Origin: Fibrobacterota bacterium
GTDB taxonomy: Bacteria; Fibrobacterota; Chitinivibrionia; Chitinivibrionales; FEN-1185
Assembly: GCA_003165595.1 (NCBI GenBank)
Contig: PLWQ01000015.1
Location: forward strand, 1-22,934
Length of the DNA stretch: 22,934 nucleotides
Direction: 5' to 3'
Positions 1 to 6,889 of this stretch are shown piece by piece (positions within the stretch are counted from its first letter, which is position 1; the number at the start of each line of letters is the position of its first letter). The notes beneath the pieces are model-generated. The model searched no databases. It saw nothing but the letters and a program-made list of their open reading frames with translations, and had not been told where the DNA came from. The translations under genes and the position numbers were made by a program.

Positions 1-94
1 TTATCTATAATATCAACGCGCTAGTGTGCCACGAGGCACTTTAGATACACACCGGTGCATTTCCCGATACTCCACTCGGGCAATAAATCCGGTC

Positions 95-112
95 CCGGCA
101 ATTCATTGCCGG
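95..112. repeat. Short perfect inverted repeat (hairpin)
   Basis: ccggcaat and attgccgg (8 nt each) flank a 2-nt centre. Other small hairpins lie close by (gtgcc/ggcac at 26-39; cccga/tcggg at 63-80). Together with the hairpins at 187-258 they make the first 260 bases unusually rich in short stems. This could be the 3' part of a structured RNA or an untranslated tail of a gene left of the window. I cannot assign it to a known RNA family. Confidence 0.4.
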
Positions 113-186
113 CGGCAAAGATTAGCGACCCTTTGGGTTTCCCGTCATGTATCACGGCCCGTGGACGTGAGGCAATGCTAAACACC

Positions 187-210
187 GCCGCGCCAACGCG
201 GCTCCTTTTT
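187..210 (+). terminator. Candidate rho-independent terminator
   Basis: A 6-bp all-GC stem (gccgcg/cgcggc) with a 4-nt ccaa loop is followed by tcc and five T residues. The form suits an intrinsic terminator on the plus strand for a gene left of the window edge. Two further hairpins follow directly. The stem is short, so this remains a candidate. Confidence 0.4.
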
Positions 211-258
211 ATTCCACTCACTTTATGAGTGGAATAAAGCCACGGCCTATGGCCGTGG
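211..258. repeat. Two consecutive perfect hairpins
   Basis: The first hairpin is attccactca/tgagtggaat, a perfect 10-bp stem with a 5-nt loop (211-235). The second is ccacggcc/ggccgtgg, an 8-bp stem with a tat loop (240-258), followed by ttgttt. The second could act as an extra terminator. No coding function is apparent here. Confidence 0.5.
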
Positions 259-489
259 TTGTTTAGTGGTCATTCGCCGGGAAGGTTCATGGACGTATGC
301 AACGGCGACGCTGCATGCGATGCTCCATGACATCGGCAAGCGAGTCGTAATGCGCAAGCGTGAACGGGTTTAGCTTCGTTAAGTTATATAATGCAGTCGG
401 CGATTCTTTTAGCGACGACGCAGCCCGACGGCATGAAGAAGTCAATGACCGGTACACTTCATGCGGCTGCCGGAGTTTTAACCGGCGAC
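259..489. other. Unassigned stretch, no recognisable feature
   Basis: Open frames here are short, overlap on both strands and resemble no protein I know. No RNA family is recognisable. It may be a 5' exon, decayed sequence, or the 5' part of the group II intron whose 3' end lies at 915; the usual 5' GTGYG intron start could not be placed with confidence. Confidence 0.3.
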
Positions 490-842
490 GAGTTTGCAAA
501 GAGTATCAGGTGAACGTGGGAGATCTCCATAGGTGGGATTTACAATCCCAACGCTGTCCTATAAGGGTCAAGCTGAAATGGATTGCGGCCCGTGGAGAAG
601 TCGGAGATGCCCATAGTAGTGTTGATGGCCGTGCATGAAAACGTGGCCGGAGCGAAGGGGCATTGCTTCAAACGAGCGTCCAAAGGGATGGAGTACGGGC
701 GGATTGGCGAAAGCCTGGAACCGCCACGGTGCTGCCGAAGCAGCGCCAACGTGCATGAGTCTCGGAGGAGGCTGTATCGGATGGCCAAGCAGGAGATGCG
801 CAAACCGGTCGCCTGCGAACGCCTGAGATGAAGTTTGTCGGT
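490..842 (+). ncRNA. Probable body of a group II intron ribozyme (5' limit unknown)
   Basis: This stretch directly precedes a clear domain V. It has no intact open frame and carries several short stems: ggagatctcc at 519-528, a 7-bp stem tgggatt/aatccca at 534-550, and gctgc/gcagc with a cgaa loop at 731-744. This fits the upstream ribozyme domains of an ORF-less or ORF-deleted group II intron, and its wording resembles group II introns I have seen in other bacteria. The 5' boundary was chosen where such similarity seems to begin and is uncertain; domains I-IV were not individually resolved. Confidence 0.4.
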
Positions 843-915
843 AAGCCGTATGAGGGAAAACTTCACGTACGGTTTGAAGAGGGGGAGTGGCGAAAATCGC
901 CACTCTCTACTCTAC
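843..915 (+). ncRNA. Group II intron domains V and VI (3' end of intron)
   Basis: Domain V is at 843-875. It carries the AGC catalytic triad (844-846), a basal helix ccgta/tacgg (846-850 with 868-872), the 2-nt CG bulge (866-867), and an upper helix tgagg/cttca closed by a GA-rich loop (856-860). Domain VI follows as a perfect 9-bp stem, gagtggcga/tcgccactc (885-905), and then a tail ctctactctac. The A at 909, seventh from the presumed end, is the expected branch-point adenosine. The 3' splice site would follow the terminal AC at 915. The domain V loop has five rather than the usual four bases. No intron-encoded reverse transcriptase is present, so mobility would need a protein from elsewhere. 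Confidence 0.75.
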
Positions 916-1063
916 AATCATGACCTTCCGCATTTGCAAACACCCTGGGTTCGCCGGCGGTCGGTTCTTCAAGAAAAATGCTGGTTTGCAGGCAAAAAAT
1001 GCTGTCGTAGTTCGGCATGTGACATTCGTTGTTTGCTAAAAAGAAAAGTACTATCAATCAAGA

Positions 1064-1092
1064 TTGACAAGAAGGTTGTAGAACCGCATACT
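1064..1092 (+). promoter_or_regulatory. Candidate sigma-70-type promoter for the propeller/FN3 gene
   Basis: A perfect TTGACA -35 hexamer (1064-1069) is followed after 17 bases by CATACT (1087-1092), which matches 4 of 6 positions of the -10 consensus. The start codon at 1132 lies 40 bases downstream, leaving room for a short leader with the GGGGAAG ribosome binding site at 1120-1126. Confidence 0.45.
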
Positions 1093-1131
1093 AGTAGAAA
1101 GTTCAGTCCATCCCAAAGTGGGGAAGCGCAC

Positions 1132-3297
1132 ATGCTAAAATGCCACCGTAATGTCGTCATACCAAAAAGAAATGCAAATTCCCCGGTGAGATCGGTTATG
1201 TTTGGTTTCTTAATTGCATATTTGAGCCTTGCAAATGCGAGTTGGACTCCAACGTCCGGACCGGGATATTTCCATATTTCTACGCTTGCAACAGTCGACA
1301 CTACCATTTATGCCGGAACCTCCAATGGGATGGGAGCATTTTTTTCACGGGATAACGGAAAAACATGGGTTGCTATCGATCTTGGTAAGTCATACACTGT
1401 AATATCTGCGTTTGTTGCTCAGGACAGCTTTGTATTTGCGGGAGCAACGAACAGCTCACTGGACGGCGGGATTTTCCGGTCTATTTCAACCTCCAATATC
1501 TGGATTGCGGCCGATTCCGGGTTAACCACGCGTTACATCACAAGCTTGGCCGTAAACGGCAACAACATTTATGCAGGCACCGACAGAGGCGTCTTCCTTT
1601 CCGCAAACAACGGCGGTGTATGGAAAGCCCTCAATTCCGGGCTTCCGTCGAAGACGGGTTTATTTTTTCAAGCGCTTGTCTCAGACGGCAATACTGCTAT
1701 CGCCGGCACCAATCTCCTGGGCGCCTTCCGGTCGGTCGACAATGGCATACACTGGACCGCGTTCGATTCCGGATTTACGTACGACACTGGCGAGGCGGTC
1801 TTCGCCCTTGCAAAAACCAATAACTTCTTCTTTGCCGGCACCAGTGACGGTATGTATCGAACATCTATCAACGGCAATACCTGGACCAAAATCGATTCCG
1901 GTATTCCCTTGCCAACAAACGTAACGGCTCTTGCCGTATGCGATGGCGCCGTTTTCGCCGGGACATGGTATCAGGGCGTTTTTCTGTCCGTAGACAACGG
2001 AAGTCATTGGACACAAGTAAATTCCTCGTTTCCGCAAAACACCTATCTAGGCGGTTACGCAAATCTGAAGGCCCTTGCCGTTAACAACAATTATCTCTTT
2101 GCGGGCTTTGATGACGCCACCTTGTTTGTCTATAGGATTGCATTGCAGGATTTCATACCTCCCTCAGTTGCATGGATATCTCCGAAGGACAATGCACAGG
2201 GAGTTTCCATTAACCCGATTTTGGAATGGGGAAGGTTGAGTCTGGCGAATTCCTATTCTTTACAGATTTCTGTCGGCTCAAATTTTTCAACGAGAATACT
2301 GGATTCTTCCGGCATTACAGATACGGTGTTCCCGCTTCGCGGACTTGCGGCCGGTACCACCTACTCTGTGCGTATCAATGCAAAAAATTTTGCCGGTCCC
2401 GGCGGTTGGGATTCAACCAGTTTTACCACACTCTCTGCGCCTTCCGTTCCGCAGATCGTTGCTCCGAAAAACGATTCTATTATCGAGTCGTTTGGGACAA
2501 CACTTGTCTGGAAATCCGCCCTCTGGGCGGCATCGTACAGAGTCCGGCTCTTTGTAATGCCGGATTCGAACCAGAGTATTTTGGACACCGTTGGATTGAC
2601 GGATACGACACTTAGAGTTGTCGGCTTGTTCAACGACACGGCGTATTGCTGGCGTGTTAATGCGGCCAATATGATAAGCACAAGCGCATGGTCGGCCTTG
2701 TACAGGTTTTCCATCGATGTTCCGGCTCCGCCAACCCTGCCGAACACCGTGACGCTTGTTTCGCCGGAAAATGGAGCATTGCTCACTTCGGGAAGCGCGC
2801 ATTTGTTGTGGTTGTCCGATACGCCTTACGTCTCAAGGTACTCTGTTGCCGTCGGGACTGATTCTCTGGTTTCGCAGATCTTTCTGCAGGATTCCGCTGT
2901 TTACGATACCACTCGGTACATTGGCGGCCTTTCGCCGGGTGTTACCTATTGGTGGCGGGCGAAGGCGTATAACGCAAAGGGGTGGGGTCCTTTTTGCTCC
3001 GAAAGAAGCTTCAAATGTCCGGTCCTTCTGGCAACGCAGAAGAATAAAAACGATCTTCCTTTCTATTTCAATAGCGCATTGAAAAATATCCGCTATACCT
3101 TGACGAAAAACTGCCTTGTTTCGCTCCAATGCTTCGATGTCCGCGGCCGGGTAATCGCTCGTTGTATCATCAATAATCAGTCGCCGGGAAGCTACTCCCT
3201 TGATCTGCCGATTTCGCCGAAGGCAATCGGCATATATATCGTTCTTTTCCGGGCCGGGAGCTTTGAATGGAGTAAAGCGGTCGAATTTGTAAAATGA
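1132..3297 (+). CDS. Secreted beta-propeller and fibronectin-III protein with C-terminal sorting domain
   Basis: A 721-residue protein, predicted to be exported. A basic N-terminus leads into a hydrophobic segment (about residues 22-33) and a likely signal-peptidase site after ANA (residue 36). Residues 40-340 form about seven propeller-like repeats. Each begins with an AGT-type strand, and most carry an Asp-box-like S-x-D-N-G-x-x-W motif, as in BNR/YCF48-type propellers. Three FN3-like domains follow (about 343-432, 435-530, 540-632). Residues 650-721 resemble the FCB-group C-terminal sorting domain (RYTL, VRGRV, GIYIVLFRAG). I chose the start at 1132 because of GGGGAAG 5 bases upstream and the good signal peptide; an ATG at 1198 is the alternative. 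The open frame extends back to 835, but that part overlaps the intron. The role is probably surface binding, ligand unknown. The gene is less GC-rich than those to its right. Confidence 0.8.
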   Translation: MLKCHRNVVIPKRNANSPVRSVMFGFLIAYLSLANASWTPTSGPGYFHISTLATVDTTIYAGTSNGMGAFFSRDNGKTWVAIDLGKSYTVISAFVAQDSFVFAGATNSSLDGGIFRSISTSNIWIAADSGLTTRYITSLAVNGNNIYAGTDRGVFLSANNGGVWKALNSGLPSKTGLFFQALVSDGNTAIAGTNLLGAFRSVDNGIHWTAFDSGFTYDTGEAVFALAKTNNFFFAGTSDGMYRTSINGNTWTKIDSGIPLPTNVTALAVCDGAVFAGTWYQGVFLSVDNGSHWTQVNSSFPQNTYLGGYANLKALAVNNNYLFAGFDDATLFVYRIALQDFIPPSVAWISPKDNAQGVSINPILEWGRLSLANSYSLQISVGSNFSTRILDSSGITDTVFPLRGLAAGTTYSVRINAKNFAGPGGWDSTSFTTLSAPSVPQIVAPKNDSIIESFGTTLVWKSALWAASYRVRLFVMPDSNQSILDTVGLTDTTLRVVGLFNDTAYCWRVNAANMISTSAWSALYRFSIDVPAPPTLPNTVTLVSPENGALLTSGSAHLLWLSDTPYVSRYSVAVGTDSLVSQIFLQDSAVYDTTRYIGGLSPGVTYWWRAKAYNAKGWGPFCSERSFKCPVLLATQKNKNDLPFYFNSALKNIRYTLTKNCLVSLQCFDVRGRVIARCIINNQSPGSYSLDLPISPKAIGIYIVLFRAGSFEWSKAVEFVK

Positions 3298-3394
3298 CCC
3301 TATTGTAACGCCGTCGTTCCGGCGCTCAACGCGAACATTGGAATAACCAATGAATGCAAAAAGGAACTTTAATCCCGAAAATGGAGCGAATCCA

Positions 3395-4186
3395 ATGCGG
3401 AAAAAAGCACCGGTGACCATGAAAGCATATGACGATCCCGAATTCCTCCATGGACAATCAGCGCGTTCCATTCGCGTGCTGTCGGAATTCATCCAGCCGG
3501 AAGAACGCTTTCGGAAGAACGGAATCCACAACACAATCGTATTCTTCGGATCGGCGCGCGCCATGCCTAAAAAGCAAGCCAAATCCCGCGTCTTGAATCC
3601 CGGCGAAAAGCGAAACAAGTGCATGCTCACCGGCGAGACGTATGAAGCCTGCGTGGAACTGGCGCGACGCATTACGGAATGGTCGAACAAAATCAAGGAC
3701 CCCTGGCATCGTTTTTATCTTTGCAGCGGCGGCGGCCCGGGCATTATGGAGGCGGCCAATAAAGGAGCTCGCCTCGCCAAGGGCAAGTCCATCGGCCTCA
3801 ATATCAGCTTGCCGTTCGAACAGGTAGCCAACCCCTATATCACGCCCGAATTGAATCTCGAATTCCATTATTTCTTTATACGAAAGTTCTGGTTTCTCTA
3901 CTACGCCAAGGCCCTGGTGGCTTTTCCCGGCGGTTTCGGCACGTTCGATGAGGTCTTTGAAGTTCTGACCCTGCTTCAAACCAAAAAGCTCAAGAAGCGT
4001 ATGCCGGTCGTGCTTTTTGGAAAGGAATTCTGGAATGGCGTGTTTAATTTCAACGCTCTTGTTGAATATGGCGTGATTGCTCAGGAAGACCTGGCGCTCT
4101 TCAAGATATTCGACGATGTGGATTCCGCCTACGACTATATCATCTCCGAGCTCAAGCACATGCCGCCCAACTCGCTTTATTCGTAG
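3395..4186 (+). CDS. LOG-family (TIGR00730-type) Rossmann-fold nucleotide hydrolase
   Basis: A 263-residue protein of the LOG / lysine-decarboxylase-like family. Characterised members release the base from nucleoside 5'-monophosphates, including cytokinin ribotides. The two defining motifs are intact: SGGGPGIMEAANKG at 111-124 and PGGFGTFDE at 178-186, which contribute to nucleotide binding and catalysis. A Rossmann-type strand (TIVFFGSARA, 47-56) opens the core. It belongs to the longer subgroup, with an extra N-terminal segment of about 45 residues. I prefer the start at 3395, with GGAG 8 bases upstream; an in-frame ATG at 3350 would add 15 residues but has a weaker ribosome site. It stands alone, about 100 bases after the propeller gene. 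Members are often mislabelled lysine decarboxylase; the exact substrate here cannot be read from sequence. Confidence 0.88.
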   Translation: MRKKAPVTMKAYDDPEFLHGQSARSIRVLSEFIQPEERFRKNGIHNTIVFFGSARAMPKKQAKSRVLNPGEKRNKCMLTGETYEACVELARRITEWSNKIKDPWHRFYLCSGGGPGIMEAANKGARLAKGKSIGLNISLPFEQVANPYITPELNLEFHYFFIRKFWFLYYAKALVAFPGGFGTFDEVFEVLTLLQTKKLKKRMPVVLFGKEFWNGVFNFNALVEYGVIAQEDLALFKIFDDVDSAYDYIISELKHMPPNSLYS

Positions 4187-4203
4187 CGAGAAGCGAGGAG
4201 TAT

Positions 4204-4332
4204 ATGAGTGAGATGAAGAGCAATGATTTCCCGGAAGATGATGAAGAAATTAAAATGCTTTTGGGGGCTGCGCGTGGTGCGGCGTGGGTGTGTCCGGTTC
4301 GAGACCGAAACACCTGCTGCGCGCACCATTGA
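4204..4332 (+). CDS. Possible 42-residue small protein (uncertain)
   Basis: A short frame starts at an ATG three bases after a gcgaggag ribosome-site-like sequence, 17 bases past the LOG gene stop. The N-terminal half is acidic (FPEDDEE), followed by an alanine-rich stretch and a cysteine-containing tail ending CCAHH. It is unlike any family I recognise. Its 3' half coincides with a long imperfect DNA hairpin (4275-4328), so the frame could be a truncated gene start or chance. Confidence 0.25.
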   Translation: MSEMKSNDFPEDDEEIKMLLGAARGAAWVCPVRDRNTCCAHH

Positions 4333-4380
4333 AGCGGCAGTTGGACAGAAGCGGTGTCGCGTCGAGTAAACGACCACTGC
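4275..4380. other. Intergenic structured stretch (two imperfect hairpins)
   Basis: tggtgcg (4275-4281) pairs with cgcacca (4322-4328), enclosing further complementary segments (a gggtgt/acacct-type helix and ccggt/accg around a tcgag loop). A second hairpin, gcggtgtcg with cgaccactgc, spans 4351-4380. Together these could form a small structured RNA or a recombination or binding site. No T-run follows, so a simple terminator is unlikely. I see no match to a tRNA, tmRNA, RNase P or known riboswitch. Confidence 0.35.
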
Positions 4381-4477
4381 AATAGGCACAGGCATAAAAG
4401 GCAATTTCAAGATAGCAGGTAATGAAATTCTAACAAGCTAGTATTCTTCCGCCTCCGCCTCCTTCTCCGCCACATAG

Positions 4478-4537
4478 AAAAATTTGCCTGTAGGCAAATA
4501 TTACTATCGAAAAATTTGCTCATAGGCAAATATTACT
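4478..4537. promoter_or_regulatory. Two direct repeats of a palindromic operator-like element
   Basis: Two 28-base copies (4478-4505 and 4510-4537) share 24 of 28 bases, with a 32-base period. Each contains a dyad: the first is perfect (atttgcct-gt-aggcaaat, 4482-4499), the second imperfect (4514-4531). Each is followed by the same attact tail. They lie 61 bases before the DUF4143 ATPase start. Spacing of about three helical turns fits cooperative binding of a dimeric repressor on one DNA face. No regulator gene is adjacent, so the binding protein is unknown. Confidence 0.55.
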
Positions 4538-4597
4538 TGACCCTGCCTTTCCCGAGATTGTATGTTCTAGTCGCACCTTCCCGAAAGCCTCCAGCCT

Positions 4598-5770
4598 ATG
4601 AAAGACCGCTATCTCACCACCGAAATCACAGCCGATCTCAAAGACCGGAAAATGGTCTTTGTCGGCGGCCCGCGCCAAGTGGGGAAAACAACGCTGGCAA
4701 ACGAGCTGGTCGCAGCAACATTTGAAAGGCCGGCCTATTTCAACTGGGACAACCGCGGCGACAGGACGCGGATTTTGCAAGGCGCATGGCCGGGAGACGC
4801 GGACCTGATTACCCTTGATGAGGTTCACAAGTACAGGAAATGGAAGACTTTTATCAAAGGGGAATACGACAAGAACAAGGACCGCTATTCCTTCATTCTC
4901 ACCGGCAGCAGCCGCATGGACGTATTCCGCAAAGGCGGCGACTCCCTGCAAGGCAGGTACCATTACTACCGTCTTCATCCCTTTACGCTGGCCGAACTGG
5001 AGAACCGGAAGAACGCGTTTGTTCCATTCAAGGAACTTTCCCTGCCGCACGGACCCGCTCGTGGCGGATGTGAAGCATTGCTGCATTTCGGCGGTTTCCC
5101 CGAACCGTTTATAAAACAGAGCGATCGCGTGCTGCGGCGGTGGCATAACGAGAAGCTCGACCGCCTGTTCCGGGAGGACATCCGGGACATTGCCGTTATT
5201 CATGATCTGGGAAGCATGCAGGCGCTTAGCGATCTTCTGCCGGGTCGGGTTGGATCTCTCTTATCGACAAATGCGATCCGCGAGGACCTTGAGGTCAGTT
5301 TCAAAGCCGTGGCTCATTGGCTGGACTTGTTGGAATCGTTCTACTATGATTTTCGCATTTATCCGTTTGTGTCGAATATGGTCAAGTCGCACAAGAAAGA
5401 ACCCAAGGTGTACCTGTGGGACTGGTCGGAAATAGCGAATGAGGCCGTGCGTTTTGAGAACATGGTTGCGTCTCATCTGCTCAAGCTGGTGCATTACCTG
5501 CATGATTTTGAAGGATACAAGGCGGGCCTTTTCTTTCTGCGCGACCTTTCCAAGCGTGAGGTGGATTTTCTCGTTGCCGTCGACAATAGGCCGTGGTTTG
5601 CCGTTGAAGTAAAGTCGGCCCAGACCTCGGCCTCCCCGAACCTGACCCTTTTCAGGGAGAAATGGAAAATTCCGTTCTGTTATCAGGTGGTGAGGGCTTC
5701 CGGGGTAGACATACGCAATTCCGGCGTCAGGATCATGTCGGCCGACAAGTTCCTGCCGGGACTGGTGTAG
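4598..5770 (+). CDS. AAA+ ATPase with C-terminal DUF4143 domain
   Basis: A 390-residue protein of the widespread AAA/DUF4143 group. Walker A is GGPRQVGKTT (residues 23-32) and Walker B LITLDEVHK (70-78). A sensor-like LTGSSRMD (101-108) and GRYHYYRLHPFTLAEL follow, all typical. The C-terminal part contains REVDFLVAV...FAVEVKS, the E-V-D-x14-E-V-K signature seen in the DUF4143 region, which resembles the core of PD-(D/E)XK nucleases. Full length and all motifs suggest a functional protein. The biological role of the family is not settled; genes are patchily distributed and often behave as accessory modules. Two operator-like palindromes precede it, and thiL follows after 22 bases. Confidence 0.88.
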   Translation: MKDRYLTTEITADLKDRKMVFVGGPRQVGKTTLANELVAATFERPAYFNWDNRGDRTRILQGAWPGDADLITLDEVHKYRKWKTFIKGEYDKNKDRYSFILTGSSRMDVFRKGGDSLQGRYHYYRLHPFTLAELENRKNAFVPFKELSLPHGPARGGCEALLHFGGFPEPFIKQSDRVLRRWHNEKLDRLFREDIRDIAVIHDLGSMQALSDLLPGRVGSLLSTNAIREDLEVSFKAVAHWLDLLESFYYDFRIYPFVSNMVKSHKKEPKVYLWDWSEIANEAVRFENMVASHLLKLVHYLHDFEGYKAGLFFLRDLSKREVDFLVAVDNRPWFAVEVKSAQTSASPNLTLFREKWKIPFCYQVVRASGVDIRNSGVRIMSADKFLPGLV

Positions 5771-5792
5771 CGCTCATCAGCAAGGAATCCCT

Positions 5793-6824
5793 ATGCCGCG
5801 AGAACAATTTCCCTCATCCGAATACAAGCTGCTGAACTCCCTCAAGCCGTTCTTGCATTATAAGAAGTCCCGCCGCTACCCGCTGCCCATCGGCGACGAT
5901 GCCGCGATTCGTACTTGCTCGGCCAAAGAAAGACTTATTCTCACCGCCGACTCGTTTGTTCAGGACGTGCATTTTCGTCTCTCCTGGATGACGCTTGCGG
6001 AAGTCGGATTCAAGGCCATGGCGATAAACCTGAGCGATTGCGCCGCCATGGGAGCCGCGCCGGATGGTGCGCTTGTCCAGATCATATTCCCCAAAGCGCT
6101 GCCCGCCGCGAAGACCGTTGCCGACATACGGCGGCTTTATACCGGCCTTTTTGCGGCGTGCAAACGCTGGGATTTTCCCATCATCGGCGGGAACCTGTCG
6201 GCCGGGCCGTGCTGGATCGTGGACATCACGTTGCTTGGCAGGGCGGAAAAACCGGGCAGGCTTCTGTTGCGCACCGGCGCGAAGAAGGGCGATACGCTCT
6301 GGGTAACCGGTCGGCCGGGAGAATCGGGTGCGGGTCTGGCCGCGCTTGCCAGGTGGGGAAGGAAAGCGGTTCCCCGCCGGTACAAGGAACTGGTGTTGCG
6401 CCACGTTCGTCCGACGCCGCGCATGGAAATCGGATGCGCCCTTGCCGCAAACCCGCTGGTGCATGCGCTCATCGATATCTCGGACGGTGTCGCAAAAGAA
6501 TGCCGTACTCTGGCATACGACAACCGGCTTGGCATCTCGCTTGACGCGGCCCCCGCATGCGTTTCGGATGTGACGAAACGAGTTGCCGCCGAGTTGGGCA
6601 TTGACTGGCGTGAGTGGTATCTGGGCGGCGGCGAAGACTACGAGCTCCTGTTTGCCGCCGATCCGTCCTTTGATGCTCGGCCGATCGCGTCTCACAGCAA
6701 AGTGCTTTTCACGCGAATCGGCTCGTTCTCGCCCAGGGGCGCAGGCGCCGCGGTCCCGTTTGGGGACCTTGCCGCGGCCGGCATGCCCGGCGGCTGGGAT
6801 CATCTCCGAAAAAACTTGCTATAG
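5793..6824 (+). CDS. thiL: Thiamine-monophosphate kinase
   Basis: A 343-residue cytoplasmic enzyme that phosphorylates thiamine monophosphate to thiamine diphosphate with ATP, the last step of cofactor synthesis. It has the PurM/ThiL-type fold markers: IGDDAA (33-38), TADSFVQDVHF (51-61), NLSDCAAMGA (79-88), GGNLS, a VTGRPGESGAGLAAL strand-turn, a second metal/substrate motif LIDISDGVAKE, and GGEDYELLFA near the C-terminus. Length is normal for the family (about 310-350). An AAGGA ribosome site lies 5 bases ahead of the ATG. No other thi genes are nearby and no TPP riboswitch is recognisable upstream. Confidence 0.93.
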   Translation: MPREQFPSSEYKLLNSLKPFLHYKKSRRYPLPIGDDAAIRTCSAKERLILTADSFVQDVHFRLSWMTLAEVGFKAMAINLSDCAAMGAAPDGALVQIIFPKALPAAKTVADIRRLYTGLFAACKRWDFPIIGGNLSAGPCWIVDITLLGRAEKPGRLLLRTGAKKGDTLWVTGRPGESGAGLAALARWGRKAVPRRYKELVLRHVRPTPRMEIGCALAANPLVHALIDISDGVAKECRTLAYDNRLGISLDAAPACVSDVTKRVAAELGIDWREWYLGGGEDYELLFAADPSFDARPIASHSKVLFTRIGSFSPRGAGAAVPFGDLAAAGMPGGWDHLRKNLL

Positions 6825-6889
6825 TAGACTTGCCCGTTTTAGATTAACAAGATACGTCCGTTATACCTTGTAATGTATTTTTAAACTGT

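Noticed and set aside
835-1131. N-terminal extension of the propeller protein
   Set aside because: The frame is open but begins inside group II intron domain V, and it would place a signal peptide more than 120 residues into the protein.
2833-3696. Minus-strand open frame of about 287 codons spanning the propeller gene end and the LOG gene start
   Set aside because: It crosses two supported plus-strand genes and their gap, without family resemblance or a ribosome site.
4290-4328. tRNA- or tmRNA-like T-arm (ccggttcgagaccg) followed by cacca
   Set aside because: No matching D-arm, anticodon arm or acceptor pairing at the right distances; the segment is better explained as part of one long hairpin.
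4478-4537. Start of a CRISPR array
   Set aside because: Only two copies, with a 4-base separation instead of a spacer of 25-40 bases, and no cas genes.
5814-6803. Minus-strand open frame of about 329 codons opposite thiL
   Set aside because: The plus-strand ThiL motifs are complete; the minus product is Arg/Gly-rich with no recognisable domain.
6829-6889. Promoter for pilB in the short gap after thiL
   Set aside because: Only weak hexamer matches with poor spacing; not enough to call.
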